DNA of 64,000 nucleotides from Planoprotostelium fungivorum (lineage: Eukaryota > Evosea > Variosea > Cavosteliida > Cavosteliaceae). A model generated the notes under the pieces. That model searched no databases. It worked only from the letters and a program-made list of their open reading frames with translations, and was not told where the DNA came from. The position numbers and the translations under genes were made by a program. The DNA is taken from assembly GCA_003024175.1 (NCBI GenBank), contig MDYQ01000115.1:44095-108094 (forward strand). Direction: 5' to 3'. The first letter of the stretch is position 1; each line of letters opens with the position of its first letter. Shown in pieces: positions 12,189 to 24,014 of this stretch.

Positions 12189-12540
12189 GTCCATAGGATG
12201 ACGAAACGATTCGTCTGCATGTGAATAAATAGGTCTAGTTTTGTAATGTCCCGTCGCCTCACACTTCATGATGTCGAAGCAGCGTGGGCTGGGTTTGGGA
12301 ACGTTTTTGATCATTCTTTCTTTGTATCACATGAATACATAAAGCTTCTGTGAATAAAGAGACTAAAGCTGAGGCGAAGTCATTAAGAGCCTGGCCTTGA
12401 GGCAAGGTTAGTATATGATGCCATCGTTATGAAAATAGTGACACGCGCAAATGAGCGTGGAATGACAGAAAGTAAGAGTAGATCTTAGATTTGCGCAAGC
12501 CAAAAACCACATCACAAGAACGACGAGGTAATTGTCCAGC
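12189..12540. other. Intergenic stretch, no gene seen
   Basis: About 350 bp with no good coding frame. A 60-residue minus-strand ORF at 12132-12314 overlaps the small ORF and has no recognisable feature. The segment near 12440-12470 (GACACGCGCAAATGAGCGTG) is GC-richer, but no RNA family was recognised. Confidence 0.3.
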
Positions 12541-14054
12541 ATGAGCATGCCTCTGTTCCTCGTTTGGTTTCCGGTATTGATCCTCTTTCACATATCGGGT
12601 GTGGATGCCTCACCATGTGATCCACCATGTTCTTCGGTCGGGCTCTGCAGCGCTACGAGCCAAGTATATAACACAACTACGATGCAGATGAGTCCTGTAT
12701 ACACTTGTGTATGTCAACTTTATTTTGGGGGCCGGACCTGCAGCACTCCTTGGTACACCGATGTCCAGTGAATCATTTCCCATCTTTTTCGTCTGAAATT
12801 GAACAGATACATGAAATGGGTAACAGCGTATCAAGTCTGTACAGTTGTTGCTTTTGGTATCGTCTTCCTATGGTCCATGTATGAGATTTATCACGTACTT
12901 CGATTTTATCCCGACGACCGCTTGAGTCTTGTAACATATGCTTTCTCCATCATTGCTTTCGGAGCTCTATGTGAGTTGAAATTGACATCACGTTCATCAC
13001 TCCATTCTAAAGAATTGCAGGTCGTACCGTCTTGTGGGCCGTAGATCCCAATCGTATCAAACTCATCCTTCCAAACATACCTTATCGTGTTTTCTTCACC
13101 ATTCCTGTCGTCTTGTGGTTCAGCGTCGGACTCGCTGCAGACATCTATTGGTGAGAACGACCTCTAAATGTGCATGTGGCTCACGATGAACAGGTTGCAG
13201 AAGAGCATCCAGATCGAAGGACACAAACTCCTCAAAGTCTTCAAGTGGGCCTTGGTCATCTCCACCATCTGCTTCATTGCCGCTCTGATGGCAGGTGATG
13301 TCGAAACATCATTTCATGTGATCTGATGTTCTTCAATAGTGACGATGGCGCCCAATACGATTCAAACGAGTGTCTCGAAGACGATGTACCTTCCTATCGT
13401 TCGTCTCCTCTACAACATCTTCATCATCCTGATGGGTCTCCTCTTCTGCGTGACGACGTCGGTGTTGGGTTACAAATTGTATGCCCACACGAAGATTTTC
13501 AGAAAGAACAAGACATCTCCGATACCTTTCAGAAGGGTGAGTGACTCATGTTGTTCGTGTCCCTGATGTCCATCAGATGATGACTCTCGTCTGTCTCATC
13601 ACGGCCTTCTTGGGCGCATACACCATCATCACCATGGTCGATCTGGCCATGGGCACGGCCAATCGTGTCATCTATCTCCTCCTCCACGTCTTCTACCGCA
13701 GTGAGTCTTTCATCCGAAATAAAATCAAATAAATCAATTTCGAAAAAATATCGGACATCATCGTGATGGTGAAACAGTTACTGAATTGGGCGCCATCGTC
13801 TGCATCAACCTCTTATTCTCCAGGACTATCAACAAGAAGAGAATGAGTCAGCAGCCCGAGAGTCATGCCATATCGCACTCTGTGCAGGACGAAATGTGTG
13901 AGTTGTAGATCGACGTCGCGTATACCTTCACGATGACTTTTTCTCGTGTGTCTGATGAGAGACAGTTACCATGGAAGAAGCTTCGTCTTATGAAGTGACG
14001 ATATCACGAGACGCAGAGACAGACAAGGCATTAGAGGCAGAAGGTACACCGTAA
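12541..14054 (+). CDS. Multi-pass membrane protein with Cys-rich EGF-like ectodomain
   Basis: The first exon encodes a signal peptide (MSMPLFLVWFPVLILFHISG) and a short Cys-rich ectodomain, CDPPCSSVGLCS ... YTCVCQLYFGGRTCS. Its six-cysteine spacing ends in the EGF-like CxCxxxFxGxxC pattern. Later exons encode about seven hydrophobic segments, for example VVAFGIVFLWSMYEIYHVL, VFFTIPVVLWFSVGLAADIY, ALVISTICFIAALMA, IFIILMGLLFCVTTSVLGY and MMTLVCLITAFLGAYTII. The cytosolic tail is Ser- and acid-rich and ends at TAA 14052-14054. An orphan receptor-like topology is plausible, but no GPCR family motif was recognised. Introns are short and mostly placed between helices. Confidence 0.65.
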
Positions 14055-15022
14055 ACGGATGAATTCTAAACAAAGAAAATGGATCAAAAATAATGAGGGG
14101 CACAATCGAGATGAGATCGTGTCACCATGTTCATCTTGCAGATGGAAAATAAATGTGGAAAAAGATTCGATTGGTACCACAATGGTCTTGTTGCCTGTCC
14201 TTTGATACATGAGCGAGGAGAACGAAGTTAGAGCCGCTTTATCCGTGGGTGATCGCAGTCAGCCTTGTATCTGTACTGAGTTTGTGAGAATTCTCATAGT
14301 GTTTCCATGATTTGGACAAGTGTCGCCGCGTGTCACAGGCTGGTCGGGTCAACACAGAAGAGGGCAGATGGAGAGGTGAAGTCATCGAAACGAGCGGATG
14401 CATGCACCCGTGAGACGAAAATGTATGCCTTACGCGTAACCAAGAACGCCAAAGATGAGAGTTACATGTGCAGATAGGATTATAGAATGGACACTTGGTG
14501 CATTTTTCACTCCAGATGAGTTTAAACCTATAGATTATTCATTAAACCATACGGATTCATCGATACGAACCTTTTAAGACGTTTACTGTGTCTGATCATC
14601 TAAATCTTTAAGATCACACCGATGCTCAATGATACGACTTGGCCTGTCTGAATAGCTATTCGAAGTTGAAGCTCATTGAGACCCCGATGCTCTGTGCGAG
14701 ATTTGAAGTGAGCTTGACCTCTAGGCGTTCAAGTTGCACCATCTTTCCCCCGCTTCTCCTCTCTTTCGTTCTCGAAATGAATCTACACCGCAGTAGCCGT
14801 TATGACAGTTACAAACCCATAATGCGATAGTCTATCCGAGCGGCTCCAACACCACCTCCCCCGCTTCGAGCGAGAACGAAGAAGAGACTCCCGACGAGAC
14901 CACTTCTGGTGTGCATCACTCTCATCATCCATCTGATCTGTCCTGTAGTTCGTTATGACTCCTTTATATGTCATGTCATTTCCATTGACTTTGTTTAACC
15001 GTGCCTTACTGGTGACGCAGCC
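14055..15022. other. Long interval with little coding signal
   Basis: About 970 bp. Apart from the possible small spliced ORF at 14209-14413, only short ORFs are present (63 residues at 14639-14830, with a basic, Ser-rich translation). I see no tRNA, rRNA or repeat here. It may hold regulatory DNA or a fast-evolving gene. Confidence 0.3.
14209..14413 (+). CDS. Possible small two-exon gene
   Basis: MSEENEVRAALSVGDRSQPC continues to an exon end at ...CTEF. A 37-nt intron beginning GTGAGAATT and ending GGACAAG follows. The second exon gives CRRVSQAGRVNTEEG ... ETSGCMHP and a TGA at 14411-14413. The intron length is not a multiple of three and its borders match other introns here, which supports the model. 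No family recognised. Confidence 0.3.
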
Positions 15023-15259
15023 GTGAAGTCAAGTGTGATGGACGCCACAGCCGACGTCGCATCATCACAAAAGATAGAACTTGCGTCCGAAACCCCACGT
15101 GGTGAGATGATGTCACCTCCCTTGGAATCTAATTTCTACCCAGATGACTCACTGGAGGACAAGGACAGACCCATGGCATCACAACAGCCATCCACAGAGG
15201 AAAGTCAAGGAGACACCTCAGACTCTGGTGTGTCTTCGCTCTCCATCATCATTGACTGA
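15023..15259 (+). CDS. Acidic, low-complexity ORF of unknown function
   Basis: A 78-residue open frame, with the likely ATG at 15038-15040 (MDATADVASSQKIELASETP). It is rich in Ser, Glu, Asp and Pro and has no recognisable domain. It could be the last exon of an unseen gene or the first exon of the gene that follows. The obvious GT-AG join at about 15226-15268 does not keep a frame. Confidence 0.3.
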   Translation: MKSSVMDATADVASSQKIELASETPRGEMMSPPLESNFYPDDSLEDKDRPMASQQPSTEESQGDTSDSGVSSLSIIID

Positions 15260-15268
15260 CACCGACAG

Positions 15269-15925
15269 ATGAGTTCCACTTCTCGTCCGCGAGGCACAAC
15301 TGAGGACGACTCGGAAGAAGTTCAGTACATCGACGACACCGTGGAGACCGCCGACCGTGATCGTCGTGCGAGTGATGATCCATCTGAATGAGTGGCAGAC
15401 GAACCGAACGAAGACAACCCTTCCGATGACTCGGCCACACCTGCCATCCCACCGGACTACCTTCTACCCGCCAACAATTTCCGCAGAACCCTGCGGTCAC
15501 CAGAGTGGGACCCCGTATCATGGGTCCATCACATCAGCATCATGCAACCGCATAACTCCGAATATCTCTATGATAGGATGACACCCATCTATCAGCTCCT
15601 CTCGGTTGCAACGGGAGAAGTGGTGGGTGAGGACAGACATCCATCAGACATGGACTTTGACCACCTCTTGATGGTGAGGACGTACCTACACTTTAAGAGG
15701 GAGAACCTCAAGGAGCCTGCAAAAGTGTTGCATCATCAGATCGGCTGGATCGGCAGCGTACTGGGTGCCTTCCAGCGCGAGTTGCTCCGCCGAAGATGAA
15801 GAGACCACCAGGGTCTGTTACAATTACAGGGGAGCTACCGAGAGGAACAAGTGGAATTCCTACAAGTGTGGCGTGACGCCCACCTCTGGCTAGGAGCAGT
15901 GCAGGAGCTGGAGAGACAGATGTAA
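15269..15925 (+). CDS. Unknown protein with an in-frame TGA
   Basis: The start at 15269 gives MSSTSRPRGTTEDDSEEVQY. A short intron joins to NEPNEDNPSDDSATPAIPPD. The frame then continues as a helical, amphipathic protein (FQRELLRRR) to a TGA at 15797-15799. The same frame continues past the TGA with equally protein-like sequence (RDHQGLLQLQGSYREEQVEF ... VWRDAHLWLGAVQELERQM) to a TAA. The protein somewhat resembles short Gag-like ORFs of retroelements in composition, but no zinc knuckle or protease is seen. A premature stop (pseudogene), a base error or a 54-nt intron hiding the stop are the alternatives. Confidence 0.4.
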
Positions 15926-16151
15926 ATACACAACCTTTTATATATAATAAATTACGAACGTTTCACCTCGTCATCGTGTATGTCGATCGGCTGTGACGGT
16001 GTAGAAGAAGAATGGTAATCGTGTGTCTTCTTGTGAAGAAAAGAAGAAGATCGATGATGAGACAATGAGAGTGCTCTGACGTAAAAATCCAAAAATTCTC
16101 CAAATACAACAGGCCACGCACCCGCATCTGGTTGAATTTATTGAGAACGAC

Positions 16152-17606
16152 ATGACAAGCCAGAGTGTCGAGCAGAAGATGTCCCAGCTCTCCGTGAATG
16201 GAGGAGATCTGGTCATGTACGTTCCTCTACACAGTAATCTGGGTCAGGTATGTTGCATGTGATGATCCCCTGTGCATCTGATGAACGGCGATTCAGGTGG
16301 AACACACAGCTGCTTTTCTGACAGATTATCCATCCAAATTGGTGAGTGAAACGCAATCGAATGGATTACCCACGGATGTCAACAGTTCCTTTACGAATGG
16401 AACACTGGGCAAGCGTCTGTCGTCAAGTTCTACTCTGATCCTTATTGGAAGTATGTTCTCTATCTATCGATCATCCAATCCATCACAGCGATATTCGACA
16501 CAGACTGATTCTGATCATTTCAACAGAAAGATAGAGGCTGTCACTCCATTCTCCGTCTCTAACCTTCTTTTGTGTCTTGAAGAAGAGAGGAAGGCCAAGA
16601 GGAGAGTCGTCTTCCTCCTCACTTCCTCCATCAACTATTCGTTCGGAAACGCTCAACAGTCTTTCTTCGGTTGTCATCCATTCTCCATCTTCATCTCATC
16701 CATCATCCACCTCATATCACATCACCTTCTCACCTCCTTCAGAGATCCTCAAATCCGAATACCCAGATGTCATCGCCGACATCTTCTCCGTGGGTCACTG
16801 CCTCTTTGGATGTCAATCCTGTGGCATCCGAGAGCACAACGTTCCCGTCTACTTGACTCGTTTCCACAAGGACCTCTTACCTTATTCCAAACACGGTGAC
16901 GTCAGACGATGTCACCACACGATCTGACCGTTGTAGACGTGAGGAGGTTGATTGGAGCTCAGAAGACGAGTACGGGTAGGACCATCAGTGTTCTCTTAGC
17001 TCCTTCTGTTGGAATGTTCAGCGTCCTGTTCTCCTCCACGGTCATCGACACACTCATCGCCGCGCAGAAAACTCTCGGAAATCTCCTGTTCATGGTGGGT
17101 CGCGGGCGCGTTGTAGATGGATGACCTCGGTAGGTCAAATTACATTCTTTCTGTTATCTCAACAACCATCCCCTGTCAGGGATCACCCCCACCGAGAGAG
17201 AAAACTTGAAGAAAATCCAGGAGAATTTCGTGATCATCGACGAGACGCAGCACAACATCCTCCCCCTCCTCTCTGAGTTCGATGTGGTGTGTAGATCTAC
17301 GATTCGATCTACAACGATCTAACGCGATCTAGATCATCTCTGATTTAGACTCTTCGGTCACCTTCGAGTCCCTCTACTTTGGTAAGAAGCCCAGACTCGC
17401 TTACCACCACGTGGAGCAGGTGATAATCTACAACGAGACATTTAAATATCCTCAATTTGGGACAGGATCTGGGAGTGCATCCCAACGAGTATCTCGATCA
17501 GTTGACTCTGTTCTCGTCACCGGAAGAATTATCCTCTCTCTTGAGAAGAATTTCTTCTGACGTAAAATCTTTCACGTGCAAGGATGGTTCAAACTACTTC
17601 AAGTGA
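16152..17606 (+). CDS. GT-B-fold glycosyl/glycerophosphotransferase-like protein
   Basis: A multi-exon gene starting MTSQSVEQKMSQLSVNGGDL. The C-terminal half resembles CDP-glycerol glycerophosphotransferases and related GT-B enzymes. It contains CYLNNHPLSGITPTERENL, then NFVIIDETQHNILPLLSEFD, then the donor-site-like DVIISDLDSSVTFESLYFGK followed by PRLAYHHVEQDLG. The His-Pro-Leu pair and the S-D-x-S-S-x-x-F-E element are the family's recognisable landmarks. N-terminal exons (SINYSFGNAQQSFFG, FSVGHCLFGCQSCGIREHN) are compatible with a Rossmann-like half but are not diagnostic. No signal peptide is evident. The stop at 17604-17606 lies inside the best start region of the next gene. Assignment is by eye from motif order. 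Confidence 0.55.
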
Positions 17607-20394
17607 AAATTTTTATTTGGTGGAAAAATGGTTCACACGATGTAGATCACTGTACGGAGTTGTAGATGGTGACGAAGTCAACCGAATTGCCAAGCTGAGA
17701 AACTGGTCCGCACCTCTTCCAGGTATCGTCCATCTACAACCCGTCAGATCAATGACGACTCACTTTATGAAGTTGTAGATGGAAGTCACCCCGTGGTGAC
17801 GGAGGAGAGGATCAAAGATTTGGTCCAGCAAGGAATGCGCGAAGGAAAATTCTCCACACCCATCATCGGTGCCGACTACTTGGCCATGGGAATGGAGGTA
17901 CGTCACGTGATCGTTGTAGATGGAAGATTGACCTCTCACAGATCCCCACCGAAGTCATCGCATTCGATCGTTTCGTCCAGGTGATTGAAACCTTCACAGA
18001 AATTTCCGAGAAACGTCGATCTACAACTGATACACGTCACAGTTACACATGCCTCAATTAGAAATCATGGGTCTTCCCAAATTGTTCTGGAAGGTGAAAC
18101 ACAATAATACAATATAATATATAATAATAGAATATAATATATCAATAGAATATACCATCGAGTCACATTTCTGACGAAAACAGACCGCATTTGACAAATT
18201 GAACGCGATGAATTTTGACGCCGGGCGCGTTGTAGAGATGGGATATGATGACGAGGCAGGAAGGTTCAACCTCACGACAAAAGTGGATCTGTCCGCCACA
18301 GGTACGATGTCATACCCACGATATCACTCATCGTTGTAGATCCAGAGAATCTATTTTTAGTCGACCACGCTTGGGAGACCATTTATCCGGAGGCACGTAA
18401 GCAGTTACGTACCAACCCCCCTCTCGTGGAGCGATTCTCCAACATGATGAACATCTCCACGGACATAGAAGACGAGGATATCACCCCCGTACGTAATTAT
18501 GTGCGACACGGCGTACTTAATTTCCCAGGGTTCCCAGGAAGAGAACGACGCGAAGGGAGACATCATCTGGGCTGAGATGTGGAAGTACAACATGACCTAC
18601 AACATGTCGGGTGATCAGATCTGGTACCTAATGGACGAGGTGACGTGTGATGACGTCATCGTCTCAAACCATTGAACCGCTACAGGTGGGCTCCGCTCTG
18701 TCACACTCGGATGAGCCGAATTATCGTTGCCTTCCCTTCTACTGGGCGGACAAAAAAATTTCCATCAGCTTCATGTGGCCCTCGAGAGACGTACAGGCCG
18801 GACAGGTACTCACCCGTAACTTCTACCTCAAACGTAAGTCACGTGACCTGTCACTTTGACACGCGGCGTCTGACACGTGACAGCCACGAGGGACGATCTA
18901 GAGAGGAAATCTCACCTGCAGGCTTGGTTCGAGCAAGAAGAAGAGTTGTTCACGGCTTCCATTCGACTTTTCCGTGAAAAATACGAGAATTATCCTCCCC
19001 ACGATCCCCTCCCCAACACCCAGTCTCTCACTACAACTCGTACCCACTACAAGGTACCACGAAATCTCTCCGAAATTTCGCTCACTTTTCCAGGTGTACA
19101 CCGACGTCATCGGAGTTCCCGAGAACTTGACGTTGTCCCAACATTTTGTCCACGTCGACGAAGCTTCTAAAGCGGACATCTTGTGGCTGGCAGACGAGTT
19201 CAAGACATACGCCATGATGTCATCGAATCAGATCGTCAATCAATTCGTGGGAGAGACTTGCATCGTGTTCAAGCACATGGTGAGAGGGTGTGGCGGGTTG
19301 TAGATTGACGAGGTCAGTTACCCGCGACCGTCTACAACGCGCAGGGTCTCGTGGATTATTTGCCTCTGACGTTCAACATGGACACTCAATTGGCAGAGTT
19401 CATCGGTAATATTTCTCAAAATTCTCTTCGGAAATTTTCCAGACTCTTCTCCGATTTTTCTGAGAAATTTCTTTGACCTCCTTTCAGGTGAGTACAAGAG
19501 GAGAGAAGAAGCGGAAGAGTCCAACTTGTGGATGGTGAAGCCGTGGAACAGAGCTAGATCACAAGACATGATCATCACCGATCACCTCCCCGCCCTCATC
19601 CGTTCCTCCGAAACGGGTCCAAGAATCGTCACGAAATGTATTGTCCATCTACAACGTTGTAGTCTGACCTCCCTCAGACATCGAAAATCCCATGTTGTAC
19701 CACGGAAGGAAATTCGATCTCAGATACATCGTTTTGGTTAAATCTGTAGATCCTCTGGAGATCTACATCTACAACATGTTCTGGATTCGTCTGGCCAATC
19801 TTCCCTTTCAACTTGAACATTTCGAGGAATACGAGAGACACTTTACGGTGACATTTCGAATGGCGGGTTGTAGATTGACGTCATCAGGTGATGAATTACA
19901 GTGCACACAAGTTGGAGCAACTTCACTACACGAAATTCATCTCCGAGATGGAATCGCAGTATCCGGGTAAATGGTTCATCCGTTTCTACAACGCTCACGT
20001 GACCAGGTCTCCGATGGAGCGACGTGCAGGGCGACATCAACAAGTCGATCAGAGGTCTCATCGAGGCTGCGTCCCTGTCTGAGCCTCCCTACGGTCTTGG
20101 TGCATCGAAACAATCGAGAAGCATGTACGGCATAGACATCATGATCGATGAGAACCGCAAGCCGAAGATCTTGGGTGAGATGATGATGATGACAGACACC
20201 ATGCTGATGAACGTCTTAGAGGTCAACTTCAACGCCGACACGAAGAGAGCTTGTGACTACGACCCGCAGGTGAGAGATGACGAGTGACGATGAGATTGAG
20301 GGGAACACAGTACTACAACAACGTCTTCTCTGTCCTCTTCTTAAATGAAGGCACCGGTGCACCCACCGCATGGACATCTGTGACGAGAATATGA
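17584..20394 (+). CDS. TTLL12: Tubulin-tyrosine-ligase-like protein 12 (TTLL12)
   Basis: The protein has the two-part TTLL12 layout. The middle region contains DPENLFLVDHAWETIYPEAR and then LWKFN/NMT-like WAEMWKYNMTYNMSGDQIWY, followed by LMDEVGSALSHSDEPNYRCL. The TTL domain follows with ATP-grasp landmarks: YIENPMLYHGRKFDLRYIVL, YGIDIMIDENRKPKILEVNF and NADTKRACDYDPQYYNNVFS. TTLL12 is usually regarded as catalytically atypical, acting on tubulin or histone modification indirectly. Many introns carry TTGTAGAT motifs. The start is uncertain: the only in-frame ATG found (17584) overlaps the last codons of the upstream gene by 23 bp. The stop is TGA at 20392-20394. Confidence 0.88.
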
Positions 20395-20626
20395 TAAAGA
20401 AGCGTAATTCGGTCCATCATTTCACGTGCAGGCGAACTCTTTGAAGTAGAGACGGGATCCAGTGGATAGAGAGAGTTGTTGTCTTACGCCTCGATGTGAT
20501 GGAGAGGACGACCTCTTTGAGGAAAAAGGTCACAGGTAGAATGACGATGAGTGCATCAGAGAATGACGGTGTGATGCCGTGGATAGCTGAGCTCTCTGGC
20601 ACATCAAGTGCGATGATTAGTCAGTG

Positions 20627-23247
20627 ATGAATCGGCTCAAATTGAAACTCCGAATTTTCAACGCCCAAAAAGTCAGGGAGCAGTTTGTAGCCCACAAACC
20701 GAGCCCAAAAACTTCGCTTCTTTGTCGACTACATAGACGGTGCAGCCTCGTTCGTCGACGTTTCCTCGTGACCCAAAATGCACGGCTTCGTTTATTTCTG
20801 CAGAGTTGAATCATTGTACGAAAAACAGCAAGACAGCCAGCTCAAAGAGGATCCAAATGATAGATAGACCCGTTCAATTGAAGGAAAAGAATACTGGGCT
20901 CGATGTGTCTGGTGAAACATCATGACACATACCGCGGTCGGCTGACCCCACACCAGCCAAACGCCTGGAAGATGATGATCTTCCAGCTTTCCAGATGGAG
21001 ATATCTCAGAACCCCCACTTGACTGATCTCAACGTCTCGGGTACGACCACTCTTCATTACCGACATTCTTCATTGGGCTCTGACGATGAACAGATGTCCT
21101 ATTAAGCCTGGAAGGAATGAATGTTCTCATCAAACTGCTCAGTGTCTGTGGGAACCTCCGTATTCTTCGTCTCGGGGGTGATGGACAAATGCACCGTCTC
21201 ATCCTGATCTGATACAGGTAGCCCACACCTCAGTGACGGACCAAACTCTCTCACGGCACTTCTGTGCGAGATCTTGAAGGGACTACCTGACCTCACCAAA
21301 CTGAATCTCTCATGTGAGCGCGTCTCACTGTGTATGGCTCGCTGATCGCTACAGATTGCAACATCGGTAAAGACGGTATCCGCACCTTGACCGACCTCAT
21401 GAAGGTGCACCCTCGTCTGGTTCACATCGATCTTAACTGTGAGCCATACCTTGACATCTCATTTCTCACCAACACAGACAATGACGTCACCGACGAAGCG
21501 GCACAGCTCCTCTTGGAAGCCGTGGAGACCAACTCAAACATCACATTCCTCTCCTCAGAAGGCAAGATGACCTCCACACATCATCGCTCACATCGATTAG
21601 GAAATCATCTGATCGCCACCGACACGCTGAATCTGATCTCCGACCGTCTCGAACGAAACAGAGAGATGCTCTTGAAATTCGAAGGAGAGGACTCGCTGGA
21701 CGGAAAGATCATCATCGAGAAGGAGAGGCGGATCAAGGAGGCAAACGCGCAGCTCGTAACAGCTCTGTCCACCGTCGATCAGCAGCTGAATGAGACAACC
21801 GAACAACTCAGCTGCGTTTGTGAGGAGAACAGTAACCTCCACGCCGGGGTGATCCGACGTGATGCGATGTCCTTGATTGACGACCTGAAGGTGGAGGTAG
21901 CAGAGGCCAAGATTGAGAGTCTGAAGGCAGAGCTCTTAGAGTCGAAGAAACTCTTGGAGAACGTTCGCAACACGGAGATGACTCTGTCCGAAAAGATGGA
22001 GGACTTGTCGGATGAGAAGCAGGTCATCATCGGCCGTCTGAACTCCATCGGAAAGGTGAAGCAGAGAGTGGTCAAGGAGAGAGAGGAATACAACAAGATG
22101 TGTTCTCAGCCCATGGACACTCTCACCACGGCACAGGTGATGTTGAAGACATGACGATCTTGGCAAGGTGATTGACCGACGATAGGTGTCCCAGCTTCTC
22201 TATCAGGAGGGAGTGCCCAAGAAGGACGTCGAAAAGTGATGAGAAGACGAGAAGCTGCATCGCTGAATGTCATCAGGATCGCAGCCGAAGACATCAACGG
22301 CTTGGTCTTGGCTACTCTCGACGCGGAGCTCATCCACAGTCTCAACGTCAGCATGGCCACTCAGAAGAAACTCCTCAAGATCATCGCGAGGTATCATTTT
22401 ATCTCGTCCGTCTACAACCTGCCCATCCATTGACCCACCGACAGGTATATTAATGGACTTCTGGAGAGGGATGAGACACAAGGATGGACTTCCCAACAAG
22501 TGTTGGCATGGGTCAGAGAAATCGATGACTCTCCTCTCCTCCAGCAGATCTTCTCCGAGGTGAGCTGGGAAGGGAAGACGAACACGCTCATGCGATCAGA
22601 TCGACGGTGATGCACTAGTCGAACTGAAGCCGGAGGACCTGAAGAGTATGGGAGTCCAACCCTTCACTCTCTTGGTCAAGATCAGCAAAGAGATCCAGAG
22701 GTTGCTCAGTTGGAGACGGTCGAGCCGTTGCGAGGAGAAGATGATGAGGTGATCGTCATCGATCGGCCGATTTTTTAAAGTGACGATGATCTTAAGCAAA
22801 GAAGAAGACACGACAGTCGACACTAATCGATACACCGACTACTTGGCGCAATTGGAAAAGTTCAAGACGGATCATCCTCATCGTGGAAAGACACAGGTGA
22901 CGATGGAAGATTTCATTTGACCTGTCGTGAATATCTGGCAGGTTCCTGAGGAGTTCTTGTGCTGCATCACTCACTTGGTGGGTGTTCGGTCTTCATCACT
23001 CGACTGATCGACGCAGCCGCTCCAGGAGCCCGTCGTGGCGAGAGATGGTAATACTTACGAGAAGTGTGCCATCTTGTGTTGGTTCGCCGGAGGAAAGAGG
23101 ACTTCGCCTCTGACCAATGAAGAGCTGCCCTCTCTGGATCTTGTGCCAAACAACAAGCTCCGCAGCCAGATCGCTTCCTTCTTTGCGGACAGAAAGGTCG
23201 AAGAGTCGGACGAGGAGTACGAAGACAGCAAGGGAGAGGACAATTGA
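20627..23247 (+). CDS. LRR-coiled coil-SAM-SAM-U-box E3 ubiquitin ligase (LRSAM1-like layout)
   Basis: Exons joined by short introns encode, in order: leucine-rich repeats (NPHLTDLNVSD, LRILRLG, LPDLTKLNLS, HPRLVHIDLN); a coiled coil of about 180 residues (EKERRIKEANAQLVTALSTV to KVKQRVVKEREEY); a SAM domain (VSQLLYQEGVPKKDVEKIAA to KKLLKIIARYI); a second SAM domain (WTSQQVLAWVREIDDSPLLQ to DLKSMGVQPFTLLVKISKEI); and a C-terminal U-box (PEEFLCCIT, PLQEPVVARDGNTYEKCAIL, LVPNNKLRSQIASFF). U-boxes recruit E2 enzymes without zinc, so the protein should be an E3 ligase with LRR substrate recognition. Animal LRSAM1 has the same order but ends in a RING. The stop is at 23245-23247 after an acidic tail. 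The first exons (MNRLKLKLRIFNAQKVREQF) are less certain. Confidence 0.8.
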
Positions 23248-23353
23248 ACTTCCATCACCCTTTTATAAATAGCAATATGTAGTTTTCTGTTCGTCATGGA
23301 CGGAGATAATATTCAGATGTCGCTGTGCTGATCCGAGTGGCTTCTACATTGCT

Positions 23354-23945
23354 GTGATAGAGTGTCTCTCTTCTTCTCTTGTCATTCTTGGCGTCACTTC
23401 TGATGCCGTGCACACTCTGCTCGACACCTGCATCCCTTCTGTATATGGGTACTTCATATTTAATCTCAACATAACTGGGTTCTACCGCACAGATTACAGT
23501 AACCGTCAGTGTGCCGCCTTTCCCACTCGAAGTGTCCTTGCTGGAGGTCTAGTGACTGGTCAGTGCATCACACCAGGGAATTACATCAGAAAGACAACCA
23601 ATTCGATCTCGCAAGCCCCCAACAGTCATAGACACTGGAATATCTCACAGATCGCACGGATGAATAGTCACCTATTGATGATGGAATGACAATGCAGGCA
23701 TCTGGATGGTGTACGCTGCAGAATAAAATCGAATCTTGCGTCTCTCACGTCCACTTAGCCACCTTCCGTCGGGATCTTTACCTCCCCGAGGTCTGTCGCG
23801 CTGCAGTGAAGCCGACCCGACAGCACCCCACTAATGCCCCCATCGTGTCCTCTATACCTTCCAATCTGCGCCTCTCTCCTCCTCCTTCACCCTCATCATC
23901 ACACTCATCACCTTGCTGGTGTTCGATTGGGTGATTGTGTCTTAA
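23354..23945 (+). CDS. Hypothetical membrane or secreted protein
   Basis: An open frame begins near 23354 (upstream exon sequence ADPSGFYIAVIE is also open). It encodes hydrophobic stretches (LSSSLVILGV, VYGYFIFNLNITGFY) and scattered cysteines. The 3' part in another frame ends in a clear membrane segment (SSSFTLIITLITLLVFDWVI) and a TAA at 23943-23945. The start codon and splice joins are not resolved, and no family is recognised. Confidence 0.4.
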
Positions 23946-24014
23946 AGTGACGAAAAAACAGAGAAATTCGGATTTTTTTGGACGGGCCGAGCTGATTGTG
24001 TCAGATGGAGTTCT

